Source: Firm-13 sp037143795 (GTDB lineage Bacteria > Bacillota > Clostridia > Saccharofermentanales > Saccharofermentanaceae). From it: a stretch of 64,000 nt of DNA. Numbering within the stretch: the stretch's first letter is position 1; each line of letters opens with the position of its first letter. Positions 18,256-26,683 of this stretch are shown here, piece by piece. Location of the stretch: positions 1 through 64,000 of the forward strand of contig JBAWXZ010000010.1 of the NCBI GenBank assembly GCA_037143795.1, given 5' to 3'. The translations under genes were made by a program, and so were the position numbers. Below the pieces are notes generated by a model. That model saw nothing but the letters and a program-made list of their open reading frames with translations, searched no databases and was not told where the DNA came from.

Positions 18256-18415
18256 CTTATGGCCTGGACCCGAAAACAAATGCCATGCCACGATATGCCC
18301 TGCCAAACGGCTCTCAGGAGGAGAGAAACCGGAGAGGCAATTATGGTTAGGAGCACCGGGTGTCAATTAAATGGGCTTTCTAACAGGCGCTCTATTTCTT
18401 GCGCGCTTCCTCAGG
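18256..18415 (-). ncRNA. Structured leader RNA candidate ahead of the tungsten operon
   Basis: A 160-nt stretch with no convincing gene between the cupin stop and the terminator. On the minus strand it holds short paired elements, for example CGG/CCG and CTC/GAG around TCCTCCT, and ACC/GGT in GACACCCGGTG. Layout (leader, terminator, cofactor-maturation operon) is that of a transcriptional riboswitch; Moco/Tuco RNA (Rfam RF01055) is the natural candidate. I cannot confirm the consensus by eye, and it may be only a 3' UTR. Confidence 0.35.
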
Positions 18416-18766
18416 TCAGTACTTGTAATCCACAACATCCTGCTTGTCGACTTCTTTGAATGGCGCGAGTGTCGCGACCATTTTAACGACTGTATCTGAG
18501 TTGTTGATTACGTAATGCGTTTCACCCGGCTCGATATGGATCATCTGTCCTTTTACGATGTGATGGACTATTCCGTCAACTACGATATCAACTTCTCCCT
18601 CAAGAACATAAAAATTCTCTTCCATCACATGATGTAGGTGGGCCTTAAAATCCTGGCCCGGCTGGAATTTCACCACGGCAAAACTCATTCTGGGTCCCTT
18701 CATCAAATATTTGGGACCACTGTCACCAAAGCGGTATTCTTTTTCGTTTTCGTGAATTATAAACAT
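18416..18766 (-). CDS. Single-domain cupin protein in the lsr locus
   Basis: 116 residues; ATG 18766 lies behind AAGGAG, 41 bp after the lsrK stop. A beta-barrel cupin with HLHHVMEENFYVLEGEVDIV (metal motif 1, H-x-H ... E) and GETHYV (motif 2). Small cupins bind metals and sugars and often isomerise or epimerise sugar-like molecules. Co-transcription with lsrK and lsrR suggests it acts on AI-2 or its phosphorylated form, possibly in the slot filled by LsrG in enteric bacteria, which is not found here. That role is inference. Confidence 0.85.
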   Translation of the reverse strand: MFIIHENEKEYRFGDSGPKYLMKGPRMSFAVVKFQPGQDFKAHLHHVMEENFYVLEGEVDIVVDGIVHHIVKGQMIHIEPGETHYVINNSDTVVKMVATLAPFKEVDKQDVVDYKY

Positions 18767-18807
18767 AAAAATTCTCCTTTGCATTTTGAGTTTATTATCG
18801 TTTTTGT

Positions 18808-20376
18808 TTATACACCTGGAGCTGACCACATAGGTTTTGTTATTCCCTTGCTGCTTAACGCAAGCTGCGCTGCATATACACCGCGCCAATTATCGAACAA
18901 TTTCAGATACGTTTCGTGATTTTCTAAAGATGGAATATACGTTTTATCCCATCGGACCAAGGATTTTGCTGTTTCTGGAATACCTGCATAGATTCCCACG
19001 CCGTATCCTGCAAGTATAGCGGCACCCAGGGCTGTTGCTTCTTTGACAACAGGTACCTTTACCGGCATTCCAAGAACATCGGATAGAATCTGACACCAAA
19101 GACTGCTTCTTGATGCTCCTCCTGCAAAAATAATTTCGTCCGGCATATGTCCGGTCGCTTCTTTTACAAGTTCCAGATGACCGAGGGTCACCAAAGCAGT
19201 ATTTTCCAAAATAGACCTGTAAAAAGTGAATCGATTGAATTTGGAGGGGTCAATGGAGAAATTCGTAAATGTCGGCGATGCATGTTTCCAGCTTATATAA
19301 TTCATGACATCTGAGAAAGTGCAGAGCATGCCATAGGAGCCGACGGGTATTTTAGCTGCTTCCCGGTCCATTTGCGAGTACACATTCTCTCCGGTGCTTA
19401 TGCTTTTTTCTTTTTCATAATCGCAGAATGCATCGCGGAACCAGCGAAGGACGAGTCCGGGGTTAAATGCCAGGGCTTCGTACTGCCATACACCGGGTAC
19501 AGCGTGGCAATTAACCCGGACCCTGCAGTTATCGTCCGTTTTGCCGCTTCCGGTATTATATTCATACTGCCAGAAGCTTCCTCCGAAAACCGCTGCCTGA
19601 CCTGGCTCTACGGCGCCGACCCCTATACATCCAAGCTGTGCATCACCGCCGCCTGCAATGACGGGAGTGCCTGCTGTAAGCCCGGTTGCTGATGCCCCGG
19701 CCGCATTTACAGTAGAAACGGGAGTTCCGCATTCATATACACTTGGGAAAATATTATCCTTCAGATTGAATTTGGAAGCTATCGAGCGATCCCAATCTCT
19801 TTTCTGTAAATCGAAAATACCTGTTGTGCAGCCATTACTCGGTTCCGACGACAGGACACCGGTCAGTTTATAGATCAGCCAGTCATTAAACATACTGATA
19901 TGGGCGATCCTGCCGTACACTTCAGGTAATTTATTTTTGACCCAGAGAATTCGCGGCAGAGCGCCTAAGGCATATGTCTGCCCTGAAATCCTGTAGATTT
20001 CTTTTTCAAGTTCAGGATCCCGCGTGATAAGCTGGGCAACTTCGTCGTTGCTGCGGGAATCTACATTGGCACATGCCCAGATTTCCTGCCCGTTTTCATC
20101 ATAGAGAACAATACCCTCGCGCATGCAGGTCGTACTGACAGCAGCAATTCCTGCCGGGTTGATTCCGGTTTCGCTGAGTACGCCGCGGACACATGCAGAA
20201 GCAAGCTCCCAGTTGTATTGCCAGTCAAAGTTCATACTTCCCGGAAAACGGGGATCTTCCTGATGTTCCCATTCGCTTTGGACACATCCAAGCTGTTTGC
20301 CGGCTGTATTAAAGAGTACAGCTCTGACGCTTCCGGTACCGGCGTCTATGGCCATGAGATATTTTTCATTTGGCAT
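18808..20376 (-). CDS. lsrK: Autoinducer-2 kinase LsrK
   Basis: 522 residues. ATG 20376 with GGAGGAAAA ahead. It is an FGGY kinase close to E. coli LsrK along its length: YLMAIDAGTGSVRAVLFN at the start, STTCMREGIVLYDENG, PVIAGGGDAQLGCIGVGAV, and a C-terminus ending GITKPMWSAPGV like the enteric GLTTSLWKAPGL. LsrK phosphorylates imported AI-2 at C5, producing the ligand of LsrR. It overlaps the lsrR end by 11 bp. Assignment is strong; whether the substrate is AI-2 or a related sugar depends on the transporter. Confidence 0.93.
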   Translation of the reverse strand: MPNEKYLMAIDAGTGSVRAVLFNTAGKQLGCVQSEWEHQEDPRFPGSMNFDWQYNWELASACVRGVLSETGINPAGIAAVSTTCMREGIVLYDENGQEIWACANVDSRSNDEVAQLITRDPELEKEIYRISGQTYALGALPRILWVKNKLPEVYGRIAHISMFNDWLIYKLTGVLSSEPSNGCTTGIFDLQKRDWDRSIASKFNLKDNIFPSVYECGTPVSTVNAAGASATGLTAGTPVIAGGGDAQLGCIGVGAVEPGQAAVFGGSFWQYEYNTGSGKTDDNCRVRVNCHAVPGVWQYEALAFNPGLVLRWFRDAFCDYEKEKSISTGENVYSQMDREAAKIPVGSYGMLCTFSDVMNYISWKHASPTFTNFSIDPSKFNRFTFYRSILENTALVTLGHLELVKEATGHMPDEIIFAGGASRSSLWCQILSDVLGMPVKVPVVKEATALGAAILAGYGVGIYAGIPETAKSLVRWDKTYIPSLENHETYLKLFDNWRGVYAAQLALSSKGITKPMWSAPGV

Positions 20377-21334
20377 GTCTTTTTCCTCCGATCCTTTCAC
20401 TTTTTTCTTCCAATGCTGCTCTTTTGACGGCAATCAATTGAATTGCCGTCTCTTCATCCGTAATCAGAACATTAAGATATTGTCCTGCCAGGGCTGCGCT
20501 GATCGCCTCAACCTTGCTTTTCCCGGCAGCAACTCCTATTACGTTATTAAGTGTCTTCAATGTGCTCAAAGGAGTGCTGATCAGACGGTCTTCAATATCC
20601 GTATCCACAGGTTCGCCGTCCTTGTTAATAAAATGACAAAGGATATCGCCTGCAGCACCTCTCATTTTCATTAATAAAAAATCATTCCTGCCCATGATGC
20701 CTGATTTCATTACGGTAGATTCTTCGTTTATTCCGCCGATGCCGACAACAGTGATAGGCGACAGGCTTGCCAATTTCATGACTTCCTTGACGGATGCTTC
20801 CTGCAGCATGGCCTCGGCCATTTCTTTGGAAGACGCCAGAAGCGGTGTGGGCAGAAGGTAAAGGCGCGCATTGAAAATATTGGATTGCGTGTTTGGAAGG
20901 TAATACCGGACGCCGCCGGTCAGGGACACAACGGAAATGGGATTTTCGGCCATATTTGCAAGATTATTAAGAACACGGCTGGGAGTATCCCCGTACCCGA
21001 TATTAATGAATGCGTTTGGTTCCAGACGGTCCTGGATATACATGGCCGCAGCCTTGGCAACCGTTTCATTGTTGTTTTCCCTGACTGGATTAGTTGGAAC
21101 AACAAAAGCGTCATTCAAACCAAAGACATCTATCAAATCGCGCTCTGTTTCCATGCGGCGGGCGCTGTCATGCCGGATTTTAAATTGAATAACGCCGTCT
21201 TTTCTGGCCTTGTTGAGCAGCTGGATAACTCTCATTCTGGATATACCGAGAAGTTCGGATATTTTCTGCTGGGTCATGTTCTCAAGGTAATAATACCAGG
21301 CTGTTTTCTCCATCAGTAATTCTTCGTAATCCAT
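20366..21334 (-). CDS. lsrR: SorC-family transcriptional regulator LsrR
   Basis: 322 residues from ATG 21334 with GAGGT ahead. The N-terminal HTH (YYYLENMTQQKISELLGISRMRVIQLL, interrupted here) and a C-terminal sugar-phosphate-binding domain make it a SorC/DeoR-like regulator. In E. coli LsrR represses the lsr operon until phospho-AI-2 binds. It is divergent from lsrA, with matching repeated motifs after both transcription starts, consistent with autorepression and repression of the transport operon. Confidence 0.9.
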   Translation of the reverse strand: MDYEELLMEKTAWYYYLENMTQQKISELLGISRMRVIQLLNKARKDGVIQFKIRHDSARRMETERDLIDVFGLNDAFVVPTNPVRENNNETVAKAAAMYIQDRLEPNAFINIGYGDTPSRVLNNLANMAENPISVVSLTGGVRYYLPNTQSNIFNARLYLLPTPLLASSKEMAEAMLQEASVKEVMKLASLSPITVVGIGGINEESTVMKSGIMGRNDFLLMKMRGAAGDILCHFINKDGEPVDTDIEDRLISTPLSTLKTLNNVIGVAAGKSKVEAISAALAGQYLNVLITDEETAIQLIAVKRAALEEKSERIGGKRHAK

Positions 21335-21425
21335 TAATTTACCTCGCACGTTTAAAAAGATATCCATAGTGGATGGGTGGTTTCCAGAACGTCTGGAGAA
21401 TATTAGGATGTCTTGTGTTGTTTGC

Positions 21426-21455
21426 ATCAAATGTTTGGACTTCGATCAAATGTTC
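21426..21455. promoter_or_regulatory. Tandem LsrR operator-like repeats (lsrR side)
   Basis: ATCAAATGTTT at 21426-21436 and ATCAAATGTTC at 21445-21455, with 19 bp from start to start, about two helical turns. They lie just downstream of the predicted lsrR transcription start. The same motif recurs on the lsrA side. Confidence 0.55.
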
Positions 21456-21468
21456 AATATTCTTTTCG

Positions 21469-21497
21469 AGTATATCAGCATTACAAGCCGGTGTCAA
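21469..21497 (-). promoter_or_regulatory. lsrR: Sigma-A promoter of lsrR
   Basis: Minus strand: TTGACA (21497-21492), exactly 17 bp, TATACT (21474-21469). Transcription would begin near 21462 and run into the operator-like repeats. Confidence 0.75.
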
Positions 21498-21580
21498 CGC
21501 GGATAATGCTACTTATTCACCTATTCTTATGCACTTAACATAAAGAGTGGAAGAAAGATCAAAGCTTGTTGTGTAACCTG

Positions 21581-21609
21581 TTGACAAAACCGTGCGGCGG
21601 TATTATCAT
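21581..21609 (+). promoter_or_regulatory. Sigma-A promoter of the lsrACDBF operon
   Basis: TTGACA (21581-21586), 17-bp spacer, TATCAT (21604-21609). Start near 21616, directly before the operator-like repeats and about 53 bp before the lsrA ATG. Confidence 0.7.
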
Positions 21610-21617
21610 GATTTCAA

Positions 21618-21646
21618 AACAAATGTTTAAGCGTCAAACATGTGTT
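21618..21646. promoter_or_regulatory. LsrR operator-like repeats (lsrA side)
   Basis: AACAAATGTTT (21618-21628) and a weaker GTCAAACATGTGTT (21633-21646). They share CAAATGTT with the lsrR-side repeats and sit just after the predicted transcription start. Confidence 0.5.
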
Positions 21647-21668
21647 CGCAACAGATTGGAGGAAAAAA

Positions 21669-23192
21669 ATGGCACAAGTCCATAAAGATGTACCGGAAGA
21701 GGCCATGCTTTCAGTACGTGATATATATAAGTGCTTCAGCATAAACCAAGTGCTTAAGGGTATCAATTTAGATGTTTTTCCAGGTGATGTCCTGGCACTC
21801 ATTGGCGGTAACGGTGCAGGGAAGAGTACGCTGGTTAAAATAATAATGGGGATTTATTTGCATGATCAGGGAAGCGTTTATTTGTCCGGAGAAAAAGTAA
21901 TGCTGAATAAGCCGGCCGATGCTCTGGAAAAGGGTATTTACCTGGTTCCTCAGGAGCCGATGCTATTTCCCAATATGACGGTTGAAGAAAACATTTTGAT
22001 CGGCTTTTCTGAAAAAAGTACACTGCTGCGTATCAGACTGAACGAAATTCTTTTAAAACTTGGATGGAAGCTGGATATTCAGAGAAAAGCAGATTCCCTT
22101 TCCATTGCGGAACAGCAGCTGGTTGAAATTTTGCGCGGACTTATGCGGAATGCGAAAGTCCTGATTTTTGATGAGCCGACAAGTGCTTTAACATTCAATG
22201 AGGTTAAATCGCTGTTTGAACTTATTGAGACGTTGAAAGCCAAGAAAATCGGTATCATATATATTACACACCGCCTGACGGAAGTATTCGAAATTGCAAA
22301 TCATGTCGCGATTATGCGCGATGGTATCATCACACTGAGCGGTAAGGTTGAAGATTTCACACACAGCATGCTGGTTAAGGGACTGCTTCCTCCCAATACA
22401 GAGGATAAGGTTGAATTGAAGCATTCCGAGAGTTTGAATTATGCAGCAATCAAACCGGTTTTAGAGGTTAAGAATTATACCGGTTATGGATTTAAGGATA
22501 TAACGCTTGCAGTATACCCCGGAGAAATCCTTGGGCTTGCAGGTGTGGTTGGGGCCGGCCGGACTGAGTTTGCTACTACGATATTCGGAAAAGACCATGT
22601 AAAATCCGGTGAGGTATTACTTGAAGGAGAAAATGTTACCGGTCTTAAGACGTCCCGGATCCTGGAAAAAGGAATTAATTACGTTACGGAAGACAGATAT
22701 CTGAATGGGATTTTCCGTATCAGTGATGTCGCAGCCAACACTTCATCCGCTTCCTTTAACCGCATGGGCAAGTTCTTTTTGAATTACAAAATGGAAAAAA
22801 AGCTGGCGGATAAATACATTGCGGAATTCAGAATAAAAGTAACCGGGAGGGATCAGATAATGGGCTCCCTATCCGGCGGCAACCAGCAGAAAATTGTTAT
22901 TGCCCGTGCGCTTTCGACACTGCCAAAGGTCGTTATTCTCGATGAGCCGACAAGGGGAATAGATGCCGCAGCTCGTCAGGATGTATATAAAATCATTAAT
23001 ATGCTTAAAAACCAGGGCGTAGCCATCCTGCTGATTTCATCTGATCTGGAAGAAATTGTCGAATTGAGCGACCGCGCGGTTACGATGTTCAGAGGAAAAA
23101 TAAATCAGACGTTCAGTAAAGATGAAATAAATCAGGACAATCTGATGGCGGCATCTTTTGGGGTTTATAAAAGAGGTGCAAACAATGGATAA
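21669..23192 (+). CDS. lsrA: AI-2 ABC importer ATPase LsrA
   Basis: 507 residues; ATG 21669 directly behind TTGGAGGAAAAA. Two fused ATPase halves: the first has Walker A IGGNGAGKSTLVK near residue 44 and an LSIAEQQ signature; the second has the degenerate GVVGAGRTEF and a full LSGGNQQKIVIARAL. This is the layout of sugar-class (RbsA/LsrA) importers, where the second site is weakened. It energises LsrC and LsrD. The lsrC start overlaps its end by 8 bp. Confidence 0.9.
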   Translation: MAQVHKDVPEEAMLSVRDIYKCFSINQVLKGINLDVFPGDVLALIGGNGAGKSTLVKIIMGIYLHDQGSVYLSGEKVMLNKPADALEKGIYLVPQEPMLFPNMTVEENILIGFSEKSTLLRIRLNEILLKLGWKLDIQRKADSLSIAEQQLVEILRGLMRNAKVLIFDEPTSALTFNEVKSLFELIETLKAKKIGIIYITHRLTEVFEIANHVAIMRDGIITLSGKVEDFTHSMLVKGLLPPNTEDKVELKHSESLNYAAIKPVLEVKNYTGYGFKDITLAVYPGEILGLAGVVGAGRTEFATTIFGKDHVKSGEVLLEGENVTGLKTSRILEKGINYVTEDRYLNGIFRISDVAANTSSASFNRMGKFFLNYKMEKKLADKYIAEFRIKVTGRDQIMGSLSGGNQQKIVIARALSTLPKVVILDEPTRGIDAAARQDVYKIINMLKNQGVAILLISSDLEEIVELSDRAVTMFRGKINQTFSKDEINQDNLMAASFGVYKRGANNG

Positions 23193-24201
23193 AATAAAAC
23201 ATCTGTTAAAAGCCAGGGAGATTACGTCGCTGCTAATTGTTGTCTTTGTCTTTCTGCTTGTTGGACTGGTCAATCCGTCTTTCCTGCAGATGAGCAATAT
23301 TCTGCTCTGCTTAAACGGAGGCGTTGTATACACAATAGTAGCGATAGGCAGTGCCTTTGTCATTCTGACCGGTGAGATAGATATCTCGGTCGGTGCAACG
23401 CTCGGCCTGTCCGCAGCAGTCGCCGGCTCTATGATCCGTGACGGAATATCATGGGGTGCAGCCATCCTGGCAGCTGTTGCAATAGGAGCCTTCGTCGGCA
23501 TTATCAACGGAGTCGGGGTTACGGTATTCCGCATTCCTTCGATTATTATGACTTTGGGAATAAACGGTATCGTACGCGGAATGAGTTATGTATATACCAA
23601 CGGCAAATGGGTTGAAAATGTACAATTTGAATTCAAAGCCCTTGCCCAGGCTACTTTACCCGGAGGTATGACATATTTCTACTTTTCTGCCCTGGTCCTT
23701 GCAGTAGTTGTATTTTTCCTCCTCACAAAAACGAAAAAAGGACGCTATTTTGCAGCCGTAGGGGACAATGTTGACGGCGCAACATTAATAGGAATTCCCG
23801 TAGGCCGTATAAAAATGTTTGCCTATATTATCTGTGGAATTATGTCAGCGGTTGGCGGCCTGCTATATGTGAGCCGTGTTGGATTTGTCACGCCGACAGC
23901 GGGCAGCGGATATGAGATGAAAGCAATTGCAGCTTGTGTGCTCGGCGGAATCAGCCTGAGCGGAGGCAAGGGTTCTGTGATCGGTGCCACCATCGGTGCC
24001 ATAACAATGGCATCCATAAGCCGCATCCTGGTTTTCCTGCAATTTTCTTCCGACTACGACAATACAATCACAGGCGTCCTTCTGATTACGATTGTCGTCG
24101 CGGACGTATTACTTGAAAAGCATAGAAAAGAAAAAGCGCGTAGAATCCGCCTGTCGGTTAAGACGGCTGACTACACATTAGGGGGAAACGCTCATGAATA
24201 A
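23185..24201 (+). CDS. lsrC: AI-2 ABC importer permease LsrC
   Basis: 338 residues, ATG 23185 with AGAGGTG ahead, overlapping lsrA. Around nine to ten hydrophobic segments; contains the permease motifs GEIDISVGATLGLSA and GGISLSGGKGSVIGA of the ribose/AI-2 branched-chain-type family. It forms the membrane channel with LsrD. The LsrC/LsrD labels are by order in the operon; the two paralogs could be swapped. Confidence 0.88.
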   Translation: MDKIKHLLKAREITSLLIVVFVFLLVGLVNPSFLQMSNILLCLNGGVVYTIVAIGSAFVILTGEIDISVGATLGLSAAVAGSMIRDGISWGAAILAAVAIGAFVGIINGVGVTVFRIPSIIMTLGINGIVRGMSYVYTNGKWVENVQFEFKALAQATLPGGMTYFYFSALVLAVVVFFLLTKTKKGRYFAAVGDNVDGATLIGIPVGRIKMFAYIICGIMSAVGGLLYVSRVGFVTPTAGSGYEMKAIAACVLGGISLSGGKGSVIGATIGAITMASISRILVFLQFSSDYDNTITGVLLITIVVADVLLEKHRKEKARRIRLSVKTADYTLGGNAHE

Positions 24202-25195
24202 TCAGCTGAAGAAAATAATATTCCGCTGGGAGTCTGTCCTGGTTCTCCTGTTGGTGATTGAAGTAATAGTTTTTGGCATAATTAATCCGAAATTTCTGCA
24301 GGCCAGTGTATTACTCGGAAGCATTAACGACTTTATTCCGATCTGTGTTATAGCATTGTTCGTCACATTTGTCATGATTACCGGCGGTATCGATATACAG
24401 GCAGGTTCCATAGTCGGGCTGACTTCGATTTTTATAGGCTTATTATGGAAGGACCTGGGAGTCAACATATGGGTTGCAGCAGCATTATCCCTTGTAGTCG
24501 GCGGATTGTGCGGTGCCCTCAGCGGTTTCTTTGTCGGATTTGTCGGTGTACAGCCGATGGTTATAACATTAGGCGGTCAGTTTCTGTTCTCCGGATTGGC
24601 GATTGTTATAACAAAGCTATCCGCGACAGAATCATATAAAGGTATAAGCGGCTTTCCTCAATCATTTACCGATTTCTCAAAAGGCCATATGGCAGGAATT
24701 CCTAATCAGGTTGTGGTGTTTGGTGTACTGATAATTCTTTCATATCTCCTTTTACACCGCACCAAATACGGACGCAGCATCTTCCTGTGCGGTGTCAACA
24801 GAAATGCTGCCGAGTATTCAGGAATTAAAACCAGTCTGATAATTATGAGTACATACGTTTTGACGGGAATCAGCGCTTCCGTTGCAGGAGTTTTAATGAC
24901 GGGATACCTCGGAACCGCAAAAGCTGATTTTGGTAAAGAACTTACATTGCCGATCATCACGGCAGTCGTGCTTGGCGGCACTTCGAATACAGGCGGGAAA
25001 GGCGGTGTCGTTGGTACGGCACTTGCAACGATTGCTGTTGGTACGATGAGGTTTGGTCTTTCCATGTCAGGAATGAACACGCAGTACCTGGATATGCCTG
25101 TAGGTATTCTTCTGGTCCTTGCAGTTGCAGTCAGGACCATTAAGGACAACCCTAAAATTCTGCAGTACTTTTCGGTAAGGAAGCGTTCGAACTGA
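24194..25195 (+). CDS. lsrD: AI-2 ABC importer permease LsrD
   Basis: 333 residues, ATG 24194 behind AGGGGGAAA and overlapping lsrC by 8 bp. The same family as LsrC, with GGIDIQAGSIVGL and GGTSNTGGKGGVVG. Two non-identical permeases are expected of lsr-type importers, whereas ribose importers usually have one. Confidence 0.88.
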   Translation: MNNQLKKIIFRWESVLVLLLVIEVIVFGIINPKFLQASVLLGSINDFIPICVIALFVTFVMITGGIDIQAGSIVGLTSIFIGLLWKDLGVNIWVAAALSLVVGGLCGALSGFFVGFVGVQPMVITLGGQFLFSGLAIVITKLSATESYKGISGFPQSFTDFSKGHMAGIPNQVVVFGVLIILSYLLLHRTKYGRSIFLCGVNRNAAEYSGIKTSLIIMSTYVLTGISASVAGVLMTGYLGTAKADFGKELTLPIITAVVLGGTSNTGGKGGVVGTALATIAVGTMRFGLSMSGMNTQYLDMPVGILLVLAVAVRTIKDNPKILQYFSVRKRSN

Positions 25196-25213
25196 TCACA
25201 TTTCGATTTTGTT

Positions 25214-25346
25214 GTGTATTAGCCAGATACACATGAAATATACAGTGTAATTTATTGCGATGTGAAGTAACCCAAAGTAAGGAGGTATTGAGAAAGATTA
25301 TGGATGAAAACGGTCGCAGCCGGTATTCCGGTTCTGACGGAATACC
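25214..25346 (+). promoter_or_regulatory. Two intercistronic hairpins between lsrD and lsrB
   Basis: GTGTAT/ATACAC (25214-25232) and a perfect 9-bp stem GGTATTCCG/CGGAATACC with 7-nt loop (25322-25346). Neither has a T-run, so they are not classical terminators. They occupy the 219-nt gap before the binding-protein gene, where mRNA-stabilising hairpins commonly raise binding-protein output over permeases. Confidence 0.5.
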
Positions 25347-25414
25347 AAAGCCGCGGCACAAAACAGCACAAAAAAATGGCCAGAGGAATCAAACAAAAAA
25401 TAAGGAGGCACTTC

Positions 25415-26536
25415 ATGAAAAAGATTATAGCACTAGTTATCTCAGCCGTCATGCTTGTATCAGCCGCAGGTTGTACCGGAGCAACTACTACCACAACAGC
25501 AGCGACAAAAGCAGCAGATGCAACTACAGCAGCTGCAACAACAGCCGCCGGGAAAGCAATTACAGTAGTTTTCATACCCAAGCTTTCCGGCAATGCATTC
25601 TTTGAGGCCGCCAATGTCGGTGCTCAGAAATATGCAGCCAAAAATGGATTCACTGTTAAATATGATGGCAATCCTGAAGCTTCCGTTGCAAACCAGGTTA
25701 CAATTATCAACAACGCAGTTCAGCAGGGCGCAAACGCAATCTGCGTTTCCTCCGTTGACGCAACCGGACTTGACTCAGCTCTTAAAGCAGCTGCAAAAGC
25801 CGGCGTAAAAATTGTTACATGGGACTCAGACGTTTCTGCAGATGCCCGTACAGTTATGGTATCCCAGGGAACACCGGAACAGCTCGGCGAAATGCTCGTT
25901 ACTATGACGGCCGATTCCTTGAAAACCCGCGGCAAAGATCCGACCAAAGACGCCATCAAGTATTGCTGGCATTATTCCCAGGCAACAGTTGCAGACCAGA
26001 ACTCCTGGCAGGTAGCCGGTGAAGCTTACATCAAAGCAACTTATCCTAATTGGGTAAATGTTGCTCCTGACAATTATTACAGTGAGCAGGATGCTGAAAA
26101 GGCGATATCCGTTGGTGAGTCAATCATTACTGCCCATTCCGACATTGATGCAATCATCTGTAATGACTCTACAGCTCTTCCCGGACAGTGCCAGGCAGCC
26201 CAGAATCTTGGAAAAACAGCAAAAGATATTACAATCACTGGTTTTGCTCCCCCGAATTCAATGAAAGATTTCCTTAAGGCCGGCATTATTGAGCGTTGGG
26301 GCCTCTGGGATTGCCAGATCCAGGGCGCATTAGGATGTTACCTTGGATACTACCTTGCTTCAGGTCATGAAATCAAAGTTGGAGACAAAATTGACGTACC
26401 TGACATCGGAACAGTTGAAGTAATGCCTAACACAGTACTTGATCCCAAAGCAACTACTGCCCCTGATTCAGGTGTTGTACTGCTTCCTGAAAGAACTGTA
26501 TTTACAAAAGATAATGTTGACAACTACAATTTCTAA
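25415..26536 (+). CDS. lsrB: AI-2 binding lipoprotein LsrB
   Basis: 373 residues; ATG behind AAGGAGG. Type-II signal peptide with lipobox SAAGC (Cys20), an Ala/Thr-rich linker (21-47), then a periplasmic-binding-protein domain aligning with E. coli LsrB throughout and ending in VLLPERTVFTKDNVDNYNF. Residues matching the AI-2 contacts are K56 (enteric K35), D137 (D116), D194 and Q195 (D166, Q167) and P256 (P220); the A222 position is Gln258. Clostridial LsrB proteins with altered pockets are known to bind AI-2. Extracellular lipid-anchored receptor for the LsrACD importer. Confidence 0.92.
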   Translation: MKKIIALVISAVMLVSAAGCTGATTTTTAATKAADATTAAATTAAGKAITVVFIPKLSGNAFFEAANVGAQKYAAKNGFTVKYDGNPEASVANQVTIINNAVQQGANAICVSSVDATGLDSALKAAAKAGVKIVTWDSDVSADARTVMVSQGTPEQLGEMLVTMTADSLKTRGKDPTKDAIKYCWHYSQATVADQNSWQVAGEAYIKATYPNWVNVAPDNYYSEQDAEKAISVGESIITAHSDIDAIICNDSTALPGQCQAAQNLGKTAKDITITGFAPPNSMKDFLKAGIIERWGLWDCQIQGALGCYLGYYLASGHEIKVGDKIDVPDIGTVEVMPNTVLDPKATTAPDSGVVLLPERTVFTKDNVDNYNF

Positions 26537-26566
26537 ATCCTACCTGCCCGTTGAATACTGATTTAG

Positions 26567-26599
26567 CCGGGGTATGGCCGGTTTCCGGTCATACCCCGG
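26567..26599 (+). promoter_or_regulatory. Strong hairpin between lsrB and lsrF
   Basis: CCGGGGTATG-G-CCGG / CCGG-T-CATACCCCGG, 14 pairs with a TTT loop. It is followed by TACAGTGTTTATTG, a weak U-tract. Probably a partial terminator or 3' stabiliser reducing read-through into lsrF. Confidence 0.6.
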
Positions 26600-26683
26600 T
26601 ACAGTGTTTATTGTTTCTAAGATATGATATTTGTTTATCAAAATCAGCTTGGAAACCTGTTGATGAAAATAAGGAGAAATATA

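Noticed and set aside
18259..18459. Plus-strand 66-codon frame in the gap before the cupin stop
   Set aside because: No RBS, composition not protein-like; better read as leader or 3' UTR RNA.
21642..21668. Upstream GTG start for LsrA
   Set aside because: The residues lie within operator-like sequence and lack an RBS; ATG 21669 has GGAGG.
25304..25414. N-terminal extension of LsrB
   Set aside because: Frame is open but the lipoprotein signal starts at 25415 right behind AAGGAGG; the region forms a hairpin.
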